A stretch of DNA of 64,000 nt from assembly GCF_003646465.1 (NCBI RefSeq), contig NZ_QZEX01000002.1, forward strand, positions 638,472 through 702,471, in the 5' to 3' direction. Both the position numbers and the translations under genes were made by a program. Each line of letters opens with the position of its first letter. Position 1 is the first letter of the stretch. Of the stretch, positions 9,281 to 18,600 are shown piece by piece. Source of the DNA: Chachezhania antarctica (GTDB lineage: Bacteria; Pseudomonadota; Alphaproteobacteria; Rhodobacterales; Rhodobacteraceae). The notes below the pieces were generated by a model. The model was not told the DNA's origin, ran no database searches, and was given only the letters and a program-made list of their open reading frames with translations.

Positions 9281-9344
9281 GCGCATCTTCCCTGCACGTT
9301 CTGCGCATCTTTCTACACTGGCACCGGTGGACATGCGCATTTTA
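9281..9344. promoter_or_regulatory. Three phased GCGCAT(C/T)TT boxes between hppD and the Lrp gene
   Basis: GCGCATCTTC (9281-9290), GCGCATCTTT (9303-9312) and GCGCATTTTA (9335-9344) are direct repeats with start-to-start distances of 22 and 32 bases, close to two and three DNA helical turns. This same-face spacing suits Lrp/AsnC octamers that wrap DNA. The boxes lie in the 160-base divergent region that must hold both promoters. That they are operators is inference. Confidence 0.5.
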
Positions 9345-9380
9345 CGCACCATATCATTCCGAAGCGACCGGAGCCCGCAC

Positions 9381-9836
9381 ATGCTCGATGACATCGACAC
9401 ACGCCTCCTCGCCTCGCTGCAGCAGAACGCGCATCTCACCGCGCAGGAGCTGGGAGAGGTCCTGAATCTCTCCGCCTCCCAGGCCGGGCGGCGGCGCCAG
9501 CGGCTCGAGGCCGAAGGCTACATCCAGGGCTATGCCGCGCGGCTGGATCCCGGGCGGATCGGGCTGACCGTGCAGGCCTTCATCCAGGTGCAACTCAGCA
9601 GCCATGGCCCGGACCAGTCCACCGGGTTCGCCCGGCTTATCCGGACACGGGCCGAGATCGTCAGCGCCTGGACCATGACCGGCGACGCGGATTATCTCCT
9701 GCGCGTCTATTGCGCGGACCTGCCCGCCCTCAATAGACTGATACACGAGGTCCTGCTTCCCCATCCCACAGTTGCCCGCGTGCAAAGCCAGATAGTCATG
9801 GATCAGCTCAAGCGCGACGCCCCCCTGCCGACATGA
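9381..9836 (+). CDS. Lrp/AsnC-family transcriptional regulator
   Basis: 151 residues from the ATG at 9381 (MLDDIDTRLLASLQQNAHLT). The N-terminal AsnC-type winged helix-turn-helix spans about residues 1-60, with LSASQAGRRRQRLEAEGYI as recognition and wing region. The C-terminal RAM/effector domain follows from about 70 (TVQAFIQVQLSS), including the GDADYLLRVY block near 108-117. Its position head-to-head with hppD, and the boxes between them, suggest it controls tyrosine or phenylalanine catabolism, probably sensing an aromatic amino acid or keto acid. The antiporter gene begins 17 bases downstream on the same strand, so the two may share a transcript. Effector and targets are inferred. Confidence 0.92.
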   Translation: MLDDIDTRLLASLQQNAHLTAQELGEVLNLSASQAGRRRQRLEAEGYIQGYAARLDPGRIGLTVQAFIQVQLSSHGPDQSTGFARLIRTRAEIVSAWTMTGDADYLLRVYCADLPALNRLIHEVLLPHPTVARVQSQIVMDQLKRDAPLPT

Positions 9837-9852
9837 TACAGAAGGACAGCGA

Positions 9853-11769
9853 ATGAGCGCCTTTCTCTACCAGGGCACGATCTATCTTCTCGCTGCGGTG
9901 ATCGCGGTGCCCATCGCGGCGCGGCTGAAGCTGGGCTCGGTGTTGGGCTATCTTGCCGCCGGGATCATCATCGGGCCGGTGCTGCATCTCGTCGGCTCGG
10001 AAACGCAGGACCTGCAGCATTTCGCCGAATTCGGCGTGGTGATGATGCTGTTCCTGATCGGTCTGGAACTCGAACCCCGTGCGCTCTGGGACATGCGCCA
10101 CCGGCTGATCGGGCTGGGGGGCCTTCAGATCCTCGGCACCGCGGTGATCGTCATGGGGCTGTGCATGGTCCTGGGCCTCAGCTGGTCCACCGGCCTCGCC
10201 ATCGGGCTGGCGCTTGCCCTGTCATCGACGGCCATCGTCCTGCAAACATTGTCCGAACGCGGCCTGATGCAGACAAGCGGCGGGCGCTCCATCTTCTCGG
10301 TCCTGCTGACGCAGGATATTGCGGTGATCCCGATCCTTGCCCTTCTGCCGCTTCTCGCGGTCAGGGATCTGGCAGTGGCCAGCCCGGATGGCTCGATCCT
10401 TGCCGCAGACGACGCCGAGGCCACTGCAGGCACCCACGGTGCCGATGCCGCGCATGGGGCCGGCCACGACGCCGCCATGTCGCTGGTCGAAGGCCTGCCG
10501 GCCTGGGGCGTGACGCTGGTCACCATCGGCGCCGTCGCCGCGATCATCCTGGCCGGCATCTACCTGACCCGCCCGATCTTCCGCTTCATCCACGCCGCCC
10601 ACCTGCGCGAGATGTACACGGCCCTGGCTTTGGCCATCGTCGTGGGCATCTCCTTCCTGATGAGCACGGTGGGCCTCTCCCCCGCCCTCGGCGCCTTCCT
10701 TGCGGGCGTGGTCCTCGCCAACTCCGAATTCCGGCACGAGCTCGAGGCCGACCTCGAACCGTTCAAGGGCCTCCTGCTGGGGCTCTTCTTCATCACCGTG
10801 GGTGCCGGCATCAATTTCAGCCTGCTCTTCAGCGAACCGGGCGACCTGATCGGGCTCGCGCTCCTGCTGATCCTGATCAAGGGCTCGATCCTCTATGCGC
10901 TGGGATCCGCCTTCAAGCTGCGCGGACGCGACCGGTGGCTGTTTACCTTGGGCCTGGCACAGGCGGGCGAATTCGGCTTCGTGCTCTTCGCCTTCTCGGT
11001 CCAGCAGAACGTGATTCCGGTCGATATCTCGGAAAAGCTGCTGCTGATCGTGGCGCTGACGATGCTGATCACGCCGCTCCTCTTCATGCTCTACGACGTT
11101 CTGTCGAAACGGATGGGCGACACCAGGCGTTCCACCGACTACGACCAGATCGACGACGAGGGCCCGATCATCATCGCCGGCATCGGCCGCTTCGGCCAGA
11201 TCGTGAACCGGTTGGTGACGGGGTCCGGCTTCAAGACCATCGTGCTCGACCATGACATAGAAACTATCCAGCTGATGCGCCGGTTCGGCGTGAAGGGTTT
11301 CCTGGGCGATCCCACGCGTCCCGAACTCCTGAAGGCCGCGGGCCTCGCCAAGGCGCGCGTTCTGGTCGTGGCGCTCGACGATGTCGACGCGGCAGTCCGC
11401 CTCGTGACCTACGCCCGGCGCGAACGGCCCGAATTGCACATCGTCGCCCGGGCCTATGACCGTAACCACGTCTTCCGCCTCTACCAGGCCGGTGCGAACG
11501 ACATCGTGCGCGAGATGTTCGACAGCTCGCTCCGCGCCGGCCGCTACGTGCTGGAAAACGTGGGCCTCACCGAATTCGAAGCCGCCGAGGCCGAACAGAC
11601 CTTCTACGCCCATGACCGCTACGCCGTCCGGGAACTCGCCCAGGTCTGGGATCCCGATCTCTCGGCGTCCGACAACGCGGCCTACATCGCCCGCGCGCGC
11701 GAACTCCAGAAGGAACTCGAACTGGCCCTCCTCGACCAGGCCCAGCGCGAGGAACAGAAAAGCGCCTGA
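9853..11769 (+). CDS. Kef-type monovalent cation:proton antiporter (CPA2 family) with TrkA-N domain
   Basis: 638 residues. The N-terminal 400 residues hold about twelve hydrophobic segments of a CPA2 Na+/H+ exchanger fold, beginning LYQGTIYLLAAVIAVPIAAR, with the GYLAAGIIIGP block and the conserved LLIGLELEP-type segment (LFLIGLELEP). A His/Ala-rich insert lies near 175-205. From about 435 a Rossmann TrkA-N/RCK domain begins (IIIAGIGRFGQIVNRL, GxGxxG type), followed by a C-terminal alpha tail. The family exports K+ or Na+ in exchange for protons, and some members are glutathione gated; the KefB/KefC distinction cannot be made here. It follows the Lrp gene by 17 bases. Confidence 0.92.
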   Translation: MSAFLYQGTIYLLAAVIAVPIAARLKLGSVLGYLAAGIIIGPVLHLVGSETQDLQHFAEFGVVMMLFLIGLELEPRALWDMRHRLIGLGGLQILGTAVIVMGLCMVLGLSWSTGLAIGLALALSSTAIVLQTLSERGLMQTSGGRSIFSVLLTQDIAVIPILALLPLLAVRDLAVASPDGSILAADDAEATAGTHGADAAHGAGHDAAMSLVEGLPAWGVTLVTIGAVAAIILAGIYLTRPIFRFIHAAHLREMYTALALAIVVGISFLMSTVGLSPALGAFLAGVVLANSEFRHELEADLEPFKGLLLGLFFITVGAGINFSLLFSEPGDLIGLALLLILIKGSILYALGSAFKLRGRDRWLFTLGLAQAGEFGFVLFAFSVQQNVIPVDISEKLLLIVALTMLITPLLFMLYDVLSKRMGDTRRSTDYDQIDDEGPIIIAGIGRFGQIVNRLVTGSGFKTIVLDHDIETIQLMRRFGVKGFLGDPTRPELLKAAGLAKARVLVVALDDVDAAVRLVTYARRERPELHIVARAYDRNHVFRLYQAGANDIVREMFDSSLRAGRYVLENVGLTEFEAAEAEQTFYAHDRYAVRELAQVWDPDLSASDNAAYIARARELQKELELALLDQAQREEQKSA

Positions 11770-11790
11770 CCACCGCATCCCGCGACGCCC

Positions 11791-11876
11791 TCTTCGCGGA
11801 GCCGCCGTCGCGCTGCCGAAAAGAGCCGGAACAGCGATGGTGGCTTCGGGAAGAGAGCATTTCTCTTCGTGGTGAG
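11791..11876 (+). repeat. Two-copy long-hairpin repeat (short form), copy 1
   Basis: A 28-base block at 11791-11818, starting TCTTCGCGGAGCC, is identical to 20788-20815. It pairs imperfectly with GGCTTCGGGAAGA (11842-11854) and the bases before it, making a long hairpin. A second stem, AAGAGA (11851-11856) with TCTCTT (11862-11867), shares the GAAGA segment, so both stems cannot form together. The tail TCTTCGTGGTGAG (11864-11876) is also identical in the other copy. It abuts a G-quadruplex repeat. Confidence 0.7.
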
Positions 11877-11899
11877 CCCAAGCCCTTCCCCGGCGGTGG

Positions 11900-11971
11900 G
11901 CGCCCGTTTCGGACAGATGGATGTGCGCAGGCACATCCATCAGGGGTGGGCGGGCGGGCCGAAACGGGCGC
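11900..11971 (+). repeat. Nested hairpin/G-quadruplex intergenic repeat, copy 3
   Basis: Outer arms GCGCCCGTTTCGG (11900-11912) and CCGAAACGGGCGC (11959-11971) are perfectly complementary over 13 bp. The inner stem GATGGATGTGC (11916-11926) pairs perfectly with GCACATCCATC (11931-11941) around loop GCAG. The G motif GGGTGGGCGGGCGGG lies at 11944-11958. The stems differ in sequence from the other copies while remaining complementary. It lies between the convergent antiporter and cobT genes. Confidence 0.88.
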
Positions 11972-11994
11972 GGTGCCCGGCCGGAAACCGGGAT

Positions 11995-13008
11995 CTACCC
12001 TTCCGCGACGCCAGCCTCGGCAAACGTTGCCATCCCGCTGTGGCACGCCACCGCCGCCTTCATGATCTGTACCGCCAGGGCCGCGCCGGACCCTTCGCCA
12101 AGCCGCAGTCCCAGCGACAGAAGCGGCGCCTTGCCCAGCTTCTCCAGCAGTGCGCCATGCGCGCCCTCGGCACTCACATGCCCCGCCACGCAATGGTCCA
12201 GCGCCCCGGGAACGGCCTCGGCCAGGCACGCCGCCGCGGCCGAACAGATGAACCCGTCCAGCACCACCGGAATGCCGCGCACCCGCGCAGCCGCGATCGC
12301 ACCGGCCATCGCCGCCACTTCGCGCCCCCCCAGGGCCAGCAGCCAGTCGAGCCCGTCGCCCGCCCCCTGATGCCGCGCGACCCCGTCCTCGACGACCTTG
12401 CACTTGGCCTGCAGACGGTCGTCATCGACGCCGGTACCCCGGCCCGTCCAGTCCCCGGCCGACCCGCCATAAAGCGCAAGGCAAAGGGCCGCGGCCGACG
12501 TCGTGTTGCCGATCCCCATCTCGCCCACGACCAACAGGTCGGTGTCGGGGTCCACGGCCATCCATCCCGCATTCAACGCGGCCAGCCCGTCCTCGGCATC
12601 CATCGCGACGGTTTCGGTGAAATCCCCGGTCGGGCGGTCCAGATCCAACGCGACCACGTCCATCCTGGCCCCTGTCTCCGTAGCCAGCTGGTTGATCGCG
12701 GCGCCGCCGGCCTCGAAATTCGCGACCATCTGCACCGTCACATCCGCCGGAAAGGCCGAGACGCCGCGCGCCGCCACGCCGTGATTGCCCGCAAAGACGA
12801 TCACCTGCGGCGCCTTGACCCGCGGCCTCGGATCGCCCTGCCAGCCTGCGAACCAGATCGCCAGGTCTTCCAGCCGCCCCAGGGCGCCCGGCGGCTTCGT
12901 CAGCATGCCGTTGCGCTCGGCGGCCCCGTTCAGGGCGGCCTCGTCAGGTCCCGGCGCCGCGGCCAAGGCCGTGCGCAGAGCGTTCAAATCCGTCAGTTTC
13001 TGTGTCAT
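11995..13008 (-). CDS. cobT: Nicotinate-nucleotide--dimethylbenzimidazole phosphoribosyltransferase
   Basis: 337 residues from the ATG at 13008, preferred to an in-frame start 18 bases upstream because CGAGG lies about eight bases before it. The enzyme transfers phosphoribose from nicotinate mononucleotide to 5,6-dimethylbenzimidazole, making alpha-ribazole phosphate for the lower ligand of cobalamin. Family landmarks are [18 protein letters not shown] near residues 35-52, [17 protein letters not shown] near 70-86, [15 protein letters not shown] near 165-180, and the C-terminal [18 protein letters not shown] with the general-base-type Glu. It is divergent from cobS, whose product uses the same pathway; together they complete nucleotide-loop assembly. 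No cobalamin riboswitch fits in the 92-base gap. Confidence 0.96.
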   Translation of the reverse strand: MTQKLTDLNALRTALAAAPGPDEAALNGAAERNGMLTKPPGALGRLEDLAIWFAGWQGDPRPRVKAPQVIVFAGNHGVAARGVSAFPADVTVQMVANFEAGGAAINQLATETGARMDVVALDLDRPTGDFTETVAMDAEDGLAALNAGWMAVDPDTDLLVVGEMGIGNTTSAAALCLALYGGSAGDWTGRGTGVDDDRLQAKCKVVEDGVARHQGAGDGLDWLLALGGREVAAMAGAIAAARVRGIPVVLDGFICSAAAACLAEAVPGALDHCVAGHVSAEGAHGALLEKLGKAPLLSLGLRLGEGSGAALAVQIMKAAVACHSGMATFAEAGVAEG

Positions 13009-13100
13009 GCCCGGGCCTCGTTGCATCTGTGCGTCCCGCGGTGTTTAACCGACCCGACCGCGATCACAAGCCCCACCCGAAGCCGCCGGAGCGCCGCGCC

Positions 13101-13859
13101 ATGCCCCCGAGAATGCTCCGCCTCCTGCAGGACACCTGGCTCGCCTTCGCGCTCCTCTCCCGCCTGCCGCTGCCGAAACTGCCCGATGGCGCCTTCGCCC
13201 GCGCGGCGGCAGCAAGCTGGGCCTTTCCGCTGGTGGGCTTCGCCGTGGCGCTCCTCGCGGGCCTCTTGGGTCTCCTCGCCCTGTCCATCGGGCTCTCTTC
13301 CCAGATCGCGGCGGGCCTGACCCTCACGGCTCTCGTCCTCCTTACCGGCGCCCTCCACGAAGACGGGCTCGCCGACACGGCCGACGGCCTCTTCGGCGGC
13401 TGGACGCCGGAACGTCGGCTCGAGATCATGAAGGACAGCCGCGTCGGCGCCTATGGCATGCTGTCCATGATCCTGGGCCTTGGCCTGCGATGGTCTGCGC
13501 TTGCGATGCTCCTGCCTGCGGGGCTTGGCCCGCTGATCGCCGCCGCGGTCCTCTCGCGCGGGATACTGCCCTGGCTCATGCACAGGATGCCGTCGGCCCG
13601 CCCCGGCGGCCTTGCCGGCAGCGTCGGACGCCCGGCGGCCCCGACGGCCATCGCGGCACTTCTCATTGCACTGGTCCTGGCATTCGCCACAACGGGCGCC
13701 GCAGCCTTCGCCGCGGTTCTCGCCACGGGCCTCGCGGCTCTTGTCGTCGCCCGCCTCGCCATGGCGCGCATAGGCGGGCAGACCGGCGATATCCTCGGCG
13801 CCACCCAACAGGTGGCCGAGATCGCGGCCCTTCTCACTTTCGCGGCCCTCTTGCCCTGA
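13101..13859 (+). CDS. cobS: Adenosylcobinamide-GDP ribazoletransferase
   Basis: 252 residues from the ATG at 13101, with CCGGAG about ten bases upstream. This integral membrane enzyme joins adenosylcobinamide-GDP to alpha-ribazole to make adenosylcobalamin. The N-terminal signature FALLSRLPLPKLPDG and the LHEDGLADTADGLFGGW acidic motif (about residues 80-97, the metal and phosphate site) are present, followed by RLEIMKDSRVGAYG. The rest is hydrophobic, with five to seven probable membrane segments, and ends with ILGATQQVAEIAALL, typical of the family. It is divergent from cobT. A short form of the intergenic repeat follows the stop codon. Confidence 0.96.
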   Translation: MPPRMLRLLQDTWLAFALLSRLPLPKLPDGAFARAAAASWAFPLVGFAVALLAGLLGLLALSIGLSSQIAAGLTLTALVLLTGALHEDGLADTADGLFGGWTPERRLEIMKDSRVGAYGMLSMILGLGLRWSALAMLLPAGLGPLIAAAVLSRGILPWLMHRMPSARPGGLAGSVGRPAAPTAIAALLIALVLAFATTGAAAFAAVLATGLAALVVARLAMARIGGQTGDILGATQQVAEIAALLTFAALLP

Positions 13860-13866
13860 TCGGGAC

Positions 13867-13925
13867 GCCTGCGCGCGCCCGGCGGCGGGGGCGGGCGGGT
13901 GGGCCGTCGACGGGCGCGCGCAGGC
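13867..13925 (+). repeat. Hairpin/G-quadruplex intergenic repeat, copy 4 (short form without inner hairpin)
   Basis: Outer arms GCCTGCGCGCGCCCG (13867-13881) and CGGGCGCGCGCAGGC (13911-13925) are perfectly complementary over 15 bp. The G motif GGGCGGGCGGGTGGG lies at 13889-13903. Unlike the other six copies there is no inner hairpin, so only the outer stem and the G motif appear essential. It begins seven bases after the cobS stop. Confidence 0.83.
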
Positions 13926-13947
13926 CGCGACGCGACCGACCGGCACG

Positions 13948-13978
13948 AAAAAACCGCGCCCCCGAAAAGGCGCGGTTT
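13948..13978 (-). terminator. Rho-independent terminator of carD
   Basis: On the minus strand, AAACCGCGCC pairs with GGCGCGGTTT (13951-13960 with 13969-13978) around an eight-base loop, and is followed by a run of Ts (the As at 13948-13953). It lies 28 bases past the carD stop codon. Confidence 0.85.
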
Positions 13979-14005
13979 GCGGAATTTCAGATCGCAACGG
14001 CCCGA

Positions 14006-14515
14006 TCAGGCAGCGCGCGACATCAGCACCTCGTCCACCTGGCGCGCGGCTTCGATCTCGTCACCGCCGCTCACGGCAGCCACTTCGCGGGTCAGACGCT
14101 CCAGTGCCGCCTCGTAGAGCTGGCGTTCGGAATAGCTCTGTTCACGCTGGTCGTCGGTGCGGTGCAGGTCGCGCACGACCTCGGCGATCGAGATCAGATC
14201 GCCCGAGTTGATCTTCTGCTCGTATTCCTGCGCCCGGCGCGACCACATGGCGCGCTTCACCCTCGCCTTGCCCTTCAGCGTCGTCATCGCCTTCGTCACC
14301 ACGTCGGGCGACGACAGCGACCGCATGCCGATCTCGGTTGCCTTGTTGGTGGGCACCCGCAGGGTCATCTTGTCTTTCTCGAAGGAAATCACGAACAGCT
14401 CGAGCTTGATGCCGGCTACTTCCTGCTCTTCGATGGAAATGATTTGACCCACCCCATGGGCCGGGTACACAACGTAATCGTCAGGGCGGAACTCGAGCTT
14501 CTTCGACTTGGTCAT
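14006..14515 (-). CDS. carD: CarD-family transcriptional regulator
   Basis: 169 residues from the ATG at 14515 (MTKSKKLEFRPDDYVVYPAHGVG), with GGAAAG upstream. The N-terminal Tudor-like RNA-polymerase-interacting domain is shown by DYVVYPAHGVGQIISIEEQ and the YxxFVISFEKDKMTLRVP strand pattern (about residues 10-60). The C-terminal helical DNA-binding domain follows, with MWSRRAQEYEQKINSGDLI near 95-115. CarD proteins bind the RNA polymerase beta lobe and stabilise open complexes at many promoters, including rRNA promoters. It is the last gene of a minus-strand block after fdxA, but the 293-base gap and its own terminator suggest an independent promoter. Confidence 0.93.
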   Translation of the reverse strand: MTKSKKLEFRPDDYVVYPAHGVGQIISIEEQEVAGIKLELFVISFEKDKMTLRVPTNKATEIGMRSLSSPDVVTKAMTTLKGKARVKRAMWSRRAQEYEQKINSGDLISIAEVVRDLHRTDDQREQSYSERQLYEAALERLTREVAAVSGGDEIEAARQVDEVLMSRAA

Positions 14516-14744
14516 TCGGATCTTTCCCCAGTGCTTCAACACGTGTCAGGCCACAGAAACACCGCCCCCGGACCGTCTACCGGTTCCGTGATGCGGCGTT
14601 ATGGCTGAGGGCGCGCCAGCGGTCGTTCGGAATGGCCAAGCCAATCGGGCCGGACTAACAGGCACGTCTTCGATCCCGTGCATATATCACAAAAATGGCG
14701 GCTCCAAAAGCCGACTCTGCGCCATAGCGCACCTGTTCGGGGCA

Positions 14745-14770
14745 GTTTCGGCCTCAAATCGGCCCGAAAC
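14745..14770 (-). terminator. Possible terminator hairpin after fdxA
   Basis: GTTTCGGCC (14745-14753) pairs with GGCCCGAAAC (14761-14770) with one bulged base, 40 bases downstream of the fdxA stop on the minus strand. There is no U-rich tail, so it may be a factor-dependent end or a transcript-stabilising hairpin. The rest of the 293-base fdxA-carD gap must hold the carD promoter; an AT-rich TGATATATGC stretch near 14680 (minus strand) is the best -10 candidate. Confidence 0.35.
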
Positions 14771-14808
14771 GCCACGTCGCATGACCCAAACAGCCGTTTT
14801 TGGCCGAC

Positions 14809-15147
14809 TCAGCCGCCCTCGCCCGGTGCTTCCGAGAAGTACTTCTCCAGCTTGCCCTCTTCACCGTCGCGTTCCTCGGCGTTGGGAAGCTCGTCCTTCT
14901 TGGTGATGATCACCGGCCACAGCTCTGAATACTTGCGGTTGAACTCGACCCAGGCCTCGGCCTCCGGCTCGGTATCGGGCCGGATCGCGTCGGCGGGACA
15001 TTCGGGTTCGCAGACGCCGCAGTCGATGCATTCGTCAGGGTGGATCACCAGCATGTTCTCGCCCTCGTAGAAACAATCCACGGGGCAGACTTCAACACAG
15101 TCGGTGTATTTGCAGGCGATGCACTTGTCGTTGACGATGTAGGTCAT
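14809..15147 (-). CDS. fdxA: 7Fe ferredoxin FdxA
   Basis: 112 residues from the ATG at 15147 ([20 protein letters not shown]), the usual length and N-terminus of FdxA. Two cluster-binding cysteine patterns are visible: the first, [17 protein letters not shown], is the altered motif that binds a [3Fe-4S] cluster with help from the second, [16 protein letters not shown], which binds [4Fe-4S]. The C-terminal extension ([20 protein letters not shown]) is typical. It is a soluble low-potential electron carrier. It lies between the S4 protein gene (63 bases upstream) and carD, an order I recall as common in alphaproteobacteria. Its electron partners cannot be inferred from the neighbours. Confidence 0.96.
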   Translation of the reverse strand: MTYIVNDKCIACKYTDCVEVCPVDCFYEGENMLVIHPDECIDCGVCEPECPADAIRPDTEPEAEAWVEFNRKYSELWPVIITKKDELPNAEERDGEEGKLEKYFSEAPGEGG

Positions 15148-15210
15148 GAGCCGCTTTCTAATCCACGTAACAAAGGGTGACCTAATCCAGCCGCGCCCGG
15201 CATTCAAGTT

Positions 15211-15618
15211 TCATTCCGGCCCATCGCGTCGGGAAAGATCGAGTGCCCTGCGGTCGCGCTTCGTAGGCCGACCCTTTCCCTCGTATCGCGGATTCTCCGG
15301 GCCGGTCTCCCGCTTCTCGGTCAGATCGTGGTACAATGTTTGCGCCTCGGGGGCCGGACCGCGGCGAGTGCCCAAGGCTTCGACGCGCACTACCCGAACG
15401 GCCTTTCCCTGGGCGAAGGTCAGAACGTCGCCCGGGGAGACGTTCTGGGCAGGCTTTGTCACCCTGTCGCCGTTCACGCGCACGTGCCCCTCGCCCACCT
15501 GCCTGGCGGCCAGCGTCCGGGTCTTGAAGAACCGCGCGTGCCACAGCCACTTGTCCAGACGCAGCTTCGGGCGCGCCGTTCCCGGCCCGCCCGTTGCTTC
15601 GGTCACGTCAGCAGCCAT
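15211..15618 (-). CDS. S4-domain RNA-binding protein (Hsp15-like)
   Basis: 135 residues with an S4 RNA-binding fold at about residues 18-80: RLDKWLWHARFFKTRTLAARQVGEG, followed by VRVNGDRVTKPAQNVSPGDVLTF. A basic C-terminal tail (KGRPTKRDRRALDLSRRD) adds non-specific RNA affinity. The domain arrangement matches heat-shock protein Hsp15/HslR, which rescues stalled 50S subunits carrying nascent chains, but a simple ribosome-associated role is as far as the sequence goes. Only three bases separate it from the stop of the upstream SUV3-like helicase gene, so the two are co-transcribed, suggesting a shared role in RNA or ribosome quality control. fdxA follows. Confidence 0.9.
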   Translation of the reverse strand: MAADVTEATGGPGTARPKLRLDKWLWHARFFKTRTLAARQVGEGHVRVNGDRVTKPAQNVSPGDVLTFAQGKAVRVVRVEALGTRRGPAPEAQTLYHDLTEKRETGPENPRYEGKGRPTKRDRRALDLSRRDGPE

Positions 15619-15621
15619 CGG

Positions 15622-18600
15622 CTACTTGTTGTCCTTCAGCCCCATCAGCGCGGCTGCGAAAGGATTGTCGGGATCGATCTTCTTTTCCTGCTTCGGAGGC
15701 TTGGCCGAATAGGTCTTGGGCTTGTTGCGGTCGTTGTCCTTGCCGCGCCGGTCCGGACCGCCCTTGCCTCGGGGCGGCTTGCCGTCCCGACGGGGCTTGC
15801 CGCCGTCGCGACCCTTGTCGCCGCCCGCATTGCGCCGCGGCCCGCGTTCGCGACGGTCGCCGCCTTCGGGCTTCTCGCCGCCTGCCTGCTGTCCGTCGTC
15901 CCGGCGTCCGCGATTGCCACCACGGCCACGCTGGTTGGTTTGACGGTTGCGGCCCCAGGTGAAGGTGTAGAAGACCTCGATCTCGGGCTCGGCATCCGCT
16001 GCCGCGGCGGCCGGGTCCGCGATGGCATCGGGTTCGACCACATCGGATTCGGGCACTACGGCATCGGCATCGACATCCGTCGCCACCGCTTCGGGCGCGT
16101 CTTCCGCCGCCTCCGTGGCCGACACGGCCATGGCTTCCGGCGCGTCCTCTCCCGGGATGCCGGCGGGGCCTACGGGGCTGTCCTCGGGCGTGCGTACGGC
16201 CGCTTCTTCGGGGGCCTCTTCCGACCCGGCGAGCAAAGGCTCCTGCCCGGGCTCGACCGCGGCATCCGCCGGATCTTCCACCGGCATGTCGTCGTCCGAC
16301 GCCGCCACGGCGCCTTCCGGCGCCTCCGCAATCGCCGAATCCGGAGTTTCCTCCGAGATCGCTTCGGTCAGCGGTGCCTGGGCCGCGGGCGCGCGCACCT
16401 TTTCGCGTTCGCCCCGTTCGGCCTTGTAGCCCAGCCCCTGCATCAGGTCGGCGAACTGTTCCAGCGTCATGCCGGTGATCGACAACATGTCGGCCTTGGC
16501 TTCGAACCCGCCACGGCTGTCTTCGGCGCGCAGCATGTCCGCAAGGCGTTCCAGCATGTCGATCCGGATCGCCCGTTCCCCGGCCGACCGATAGCCGCAC
16601 ATCGTGTCATAGCCTTCGGGGCTGCCCGATTGCACGGGGATCGTGACCAGCCCCGGCGGCGGCGCGTCGGGGAACTGGTCCAGCCCCTGGCTGAGCGACC
16701 ACAGGAGGAGCCGCAACCGCGTGGGCGCCGGTTTCAGGATCAGCGGCACGAAGACCGTGAACTGGCCGAACCGGACGCCATGCTTGCGCAACGCGCCGCG
16801 GGCCTCCTGGTCCAGGTCCTTCACCTCCTGCATCACGGACTGACGCGGCAGGATGCCGAAATTTTCCACCAGCCGGAACGCGAAGCCACGGGCGAGACCG
16901 TTCAGCGTCTCGTCCTTCTGCATCGCGATCAGCGGTTCGAAGAGCGTCGCGACCTTGCGGTCGATGAAATGCTGAAGCCTGCGCTGCACCTTCTGTGCCA
17001 CGTCCGGCCCCGCCACATCGTCGACGAAGACCTCAACCTGCGGGCGCAACGGCTCCGACCCGGCGACGAGCTTGCCGACCGCGTCCGAGCCCCACATGAG
17101 CCCGCCTTGTTCGGTAAAGTCGATTTCGGTATCGGGCGCATTGTAGAAGCGATCGGCGCGCAGATGGAACTGCGGCGCCAGCGCTTGCACGGCGGCCTGC
17201 TTGAGGGTCTTCGCCTCGGGTCCCTGGGCGCCCTTGTCGGGCGAGAAGCGGAACCCTTCCAGACGACCGACGAATTCCCCCTCGACAGTCACCTCACCGG
17301 TGTCGTTTACTTCGGCCAAGAGGGCCTCCTTCTGCTTGAGCCGGCGCAGCAACACGGATGTGCGCCGGTCCACAAATCTTTGGGTCAGCCTCTGATGCAA
17401 GGCGTCCGATAGCCTGTCTTCTACCGCGCGGGTTTCACCGCGCCAATGCATTTCGTCCTGAACCCAACCTTTTCGCTGAGCGACATAGGTCCATGTGCGG
17501 ATAAATGCCAGCCGCTTGGACAACGTGTCGATATCGCCGTCGGTCCGGTCGATGCGCCGGATCTGGTCGGCCAGCCAGTCGTCGGGCACCGTTCCGCGGT
17601 CGTGCAGATGCCCGAAAATCGTTTCCAGCATGCCGGCATGTTCGGATTGGCTGATCCCGCGGAAGTCGGGGATTCGGCACACGTCCCACAGCATCCGCAC
17701 CGCGCCCGCATTGGTTGCGCGGGCCGCGACGGTGGCGATCTGGCCAAGCCCTTTCAGCGCGGCAAGGTCATCGGCTTCGCGGGCCCGGACCAGGACGTCG
17801 TTGTCCGGCGGGGCCTCAAGGGATCGTATCAGCGAATCAATCGACCCGAACCGCAGGTCCGAACTGCGCCAGACCAGCCGTTTCAGAGGCGCGAACCGGT
17901 GCTCCATGATCGCCAGTGCGACCTCGTCGGAAATTTCGCCGGCCTCGCCTGTCGTCCCGAACGTCCCGTTGCGCTGGCCACGCCCGGCCCGGCCGGCAAT
18001 CTGCGCCAGCTCGTTGGGCATCAGTTCACGCATCCGCCGCCCGTCGAACTTCGCCAGGCTGGAGAACGCGACATGCTTGATATCCAGGTTCAGCCCCATC
18101 CCGATGGCATCCGTCGCCACCAGGTAATCGACATCCCCGTTCTGGTAGAGCTCCACCTGTGCGTTCCGCGTGCGCGGGCTGAGCGCGCCCATCACGACGG
18201 CCGCCCCGCCCTTCTGACGCCGGATCAGTTCCGCGGTGGCATAGACGCTGTCGACCGAAAACCCGACGATGGCCGAGCGCGCGGGCATGCGGGATATCTT
18301 CTTCGATCCGGCATGCACCAGCTGCGACATGCGTTCGCGGCGCTGGATAATCACCTCAGGAATCAGCGAAACGATCGGCCCACGCATATTGTCCGAGCCC
18401 AGGAACAGCGTCTCGTGCAGGCCGCGCGACCTCAGCAGCCGGTCGGTAAAGACATGGCCACGTTCTGGATCGGCGCAAAGCTGGATTTCGTCCACCGCCA
18501 AGAAATCGCAGCCCATGCCCTCGGGCATCGCTTCGACCGTGCAGACCCAATACTGGGTCCGGGGCGGCACGATTCGCTCCTCTCCCGTGACCAGCGCCAC

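Noticed and set aside
13009-13100. A possible cobalamin riboswitch between cobT and cobS
   Set aside because: The 92-base gap is too short, and no B12-box-like conserved core was seen on either strand.
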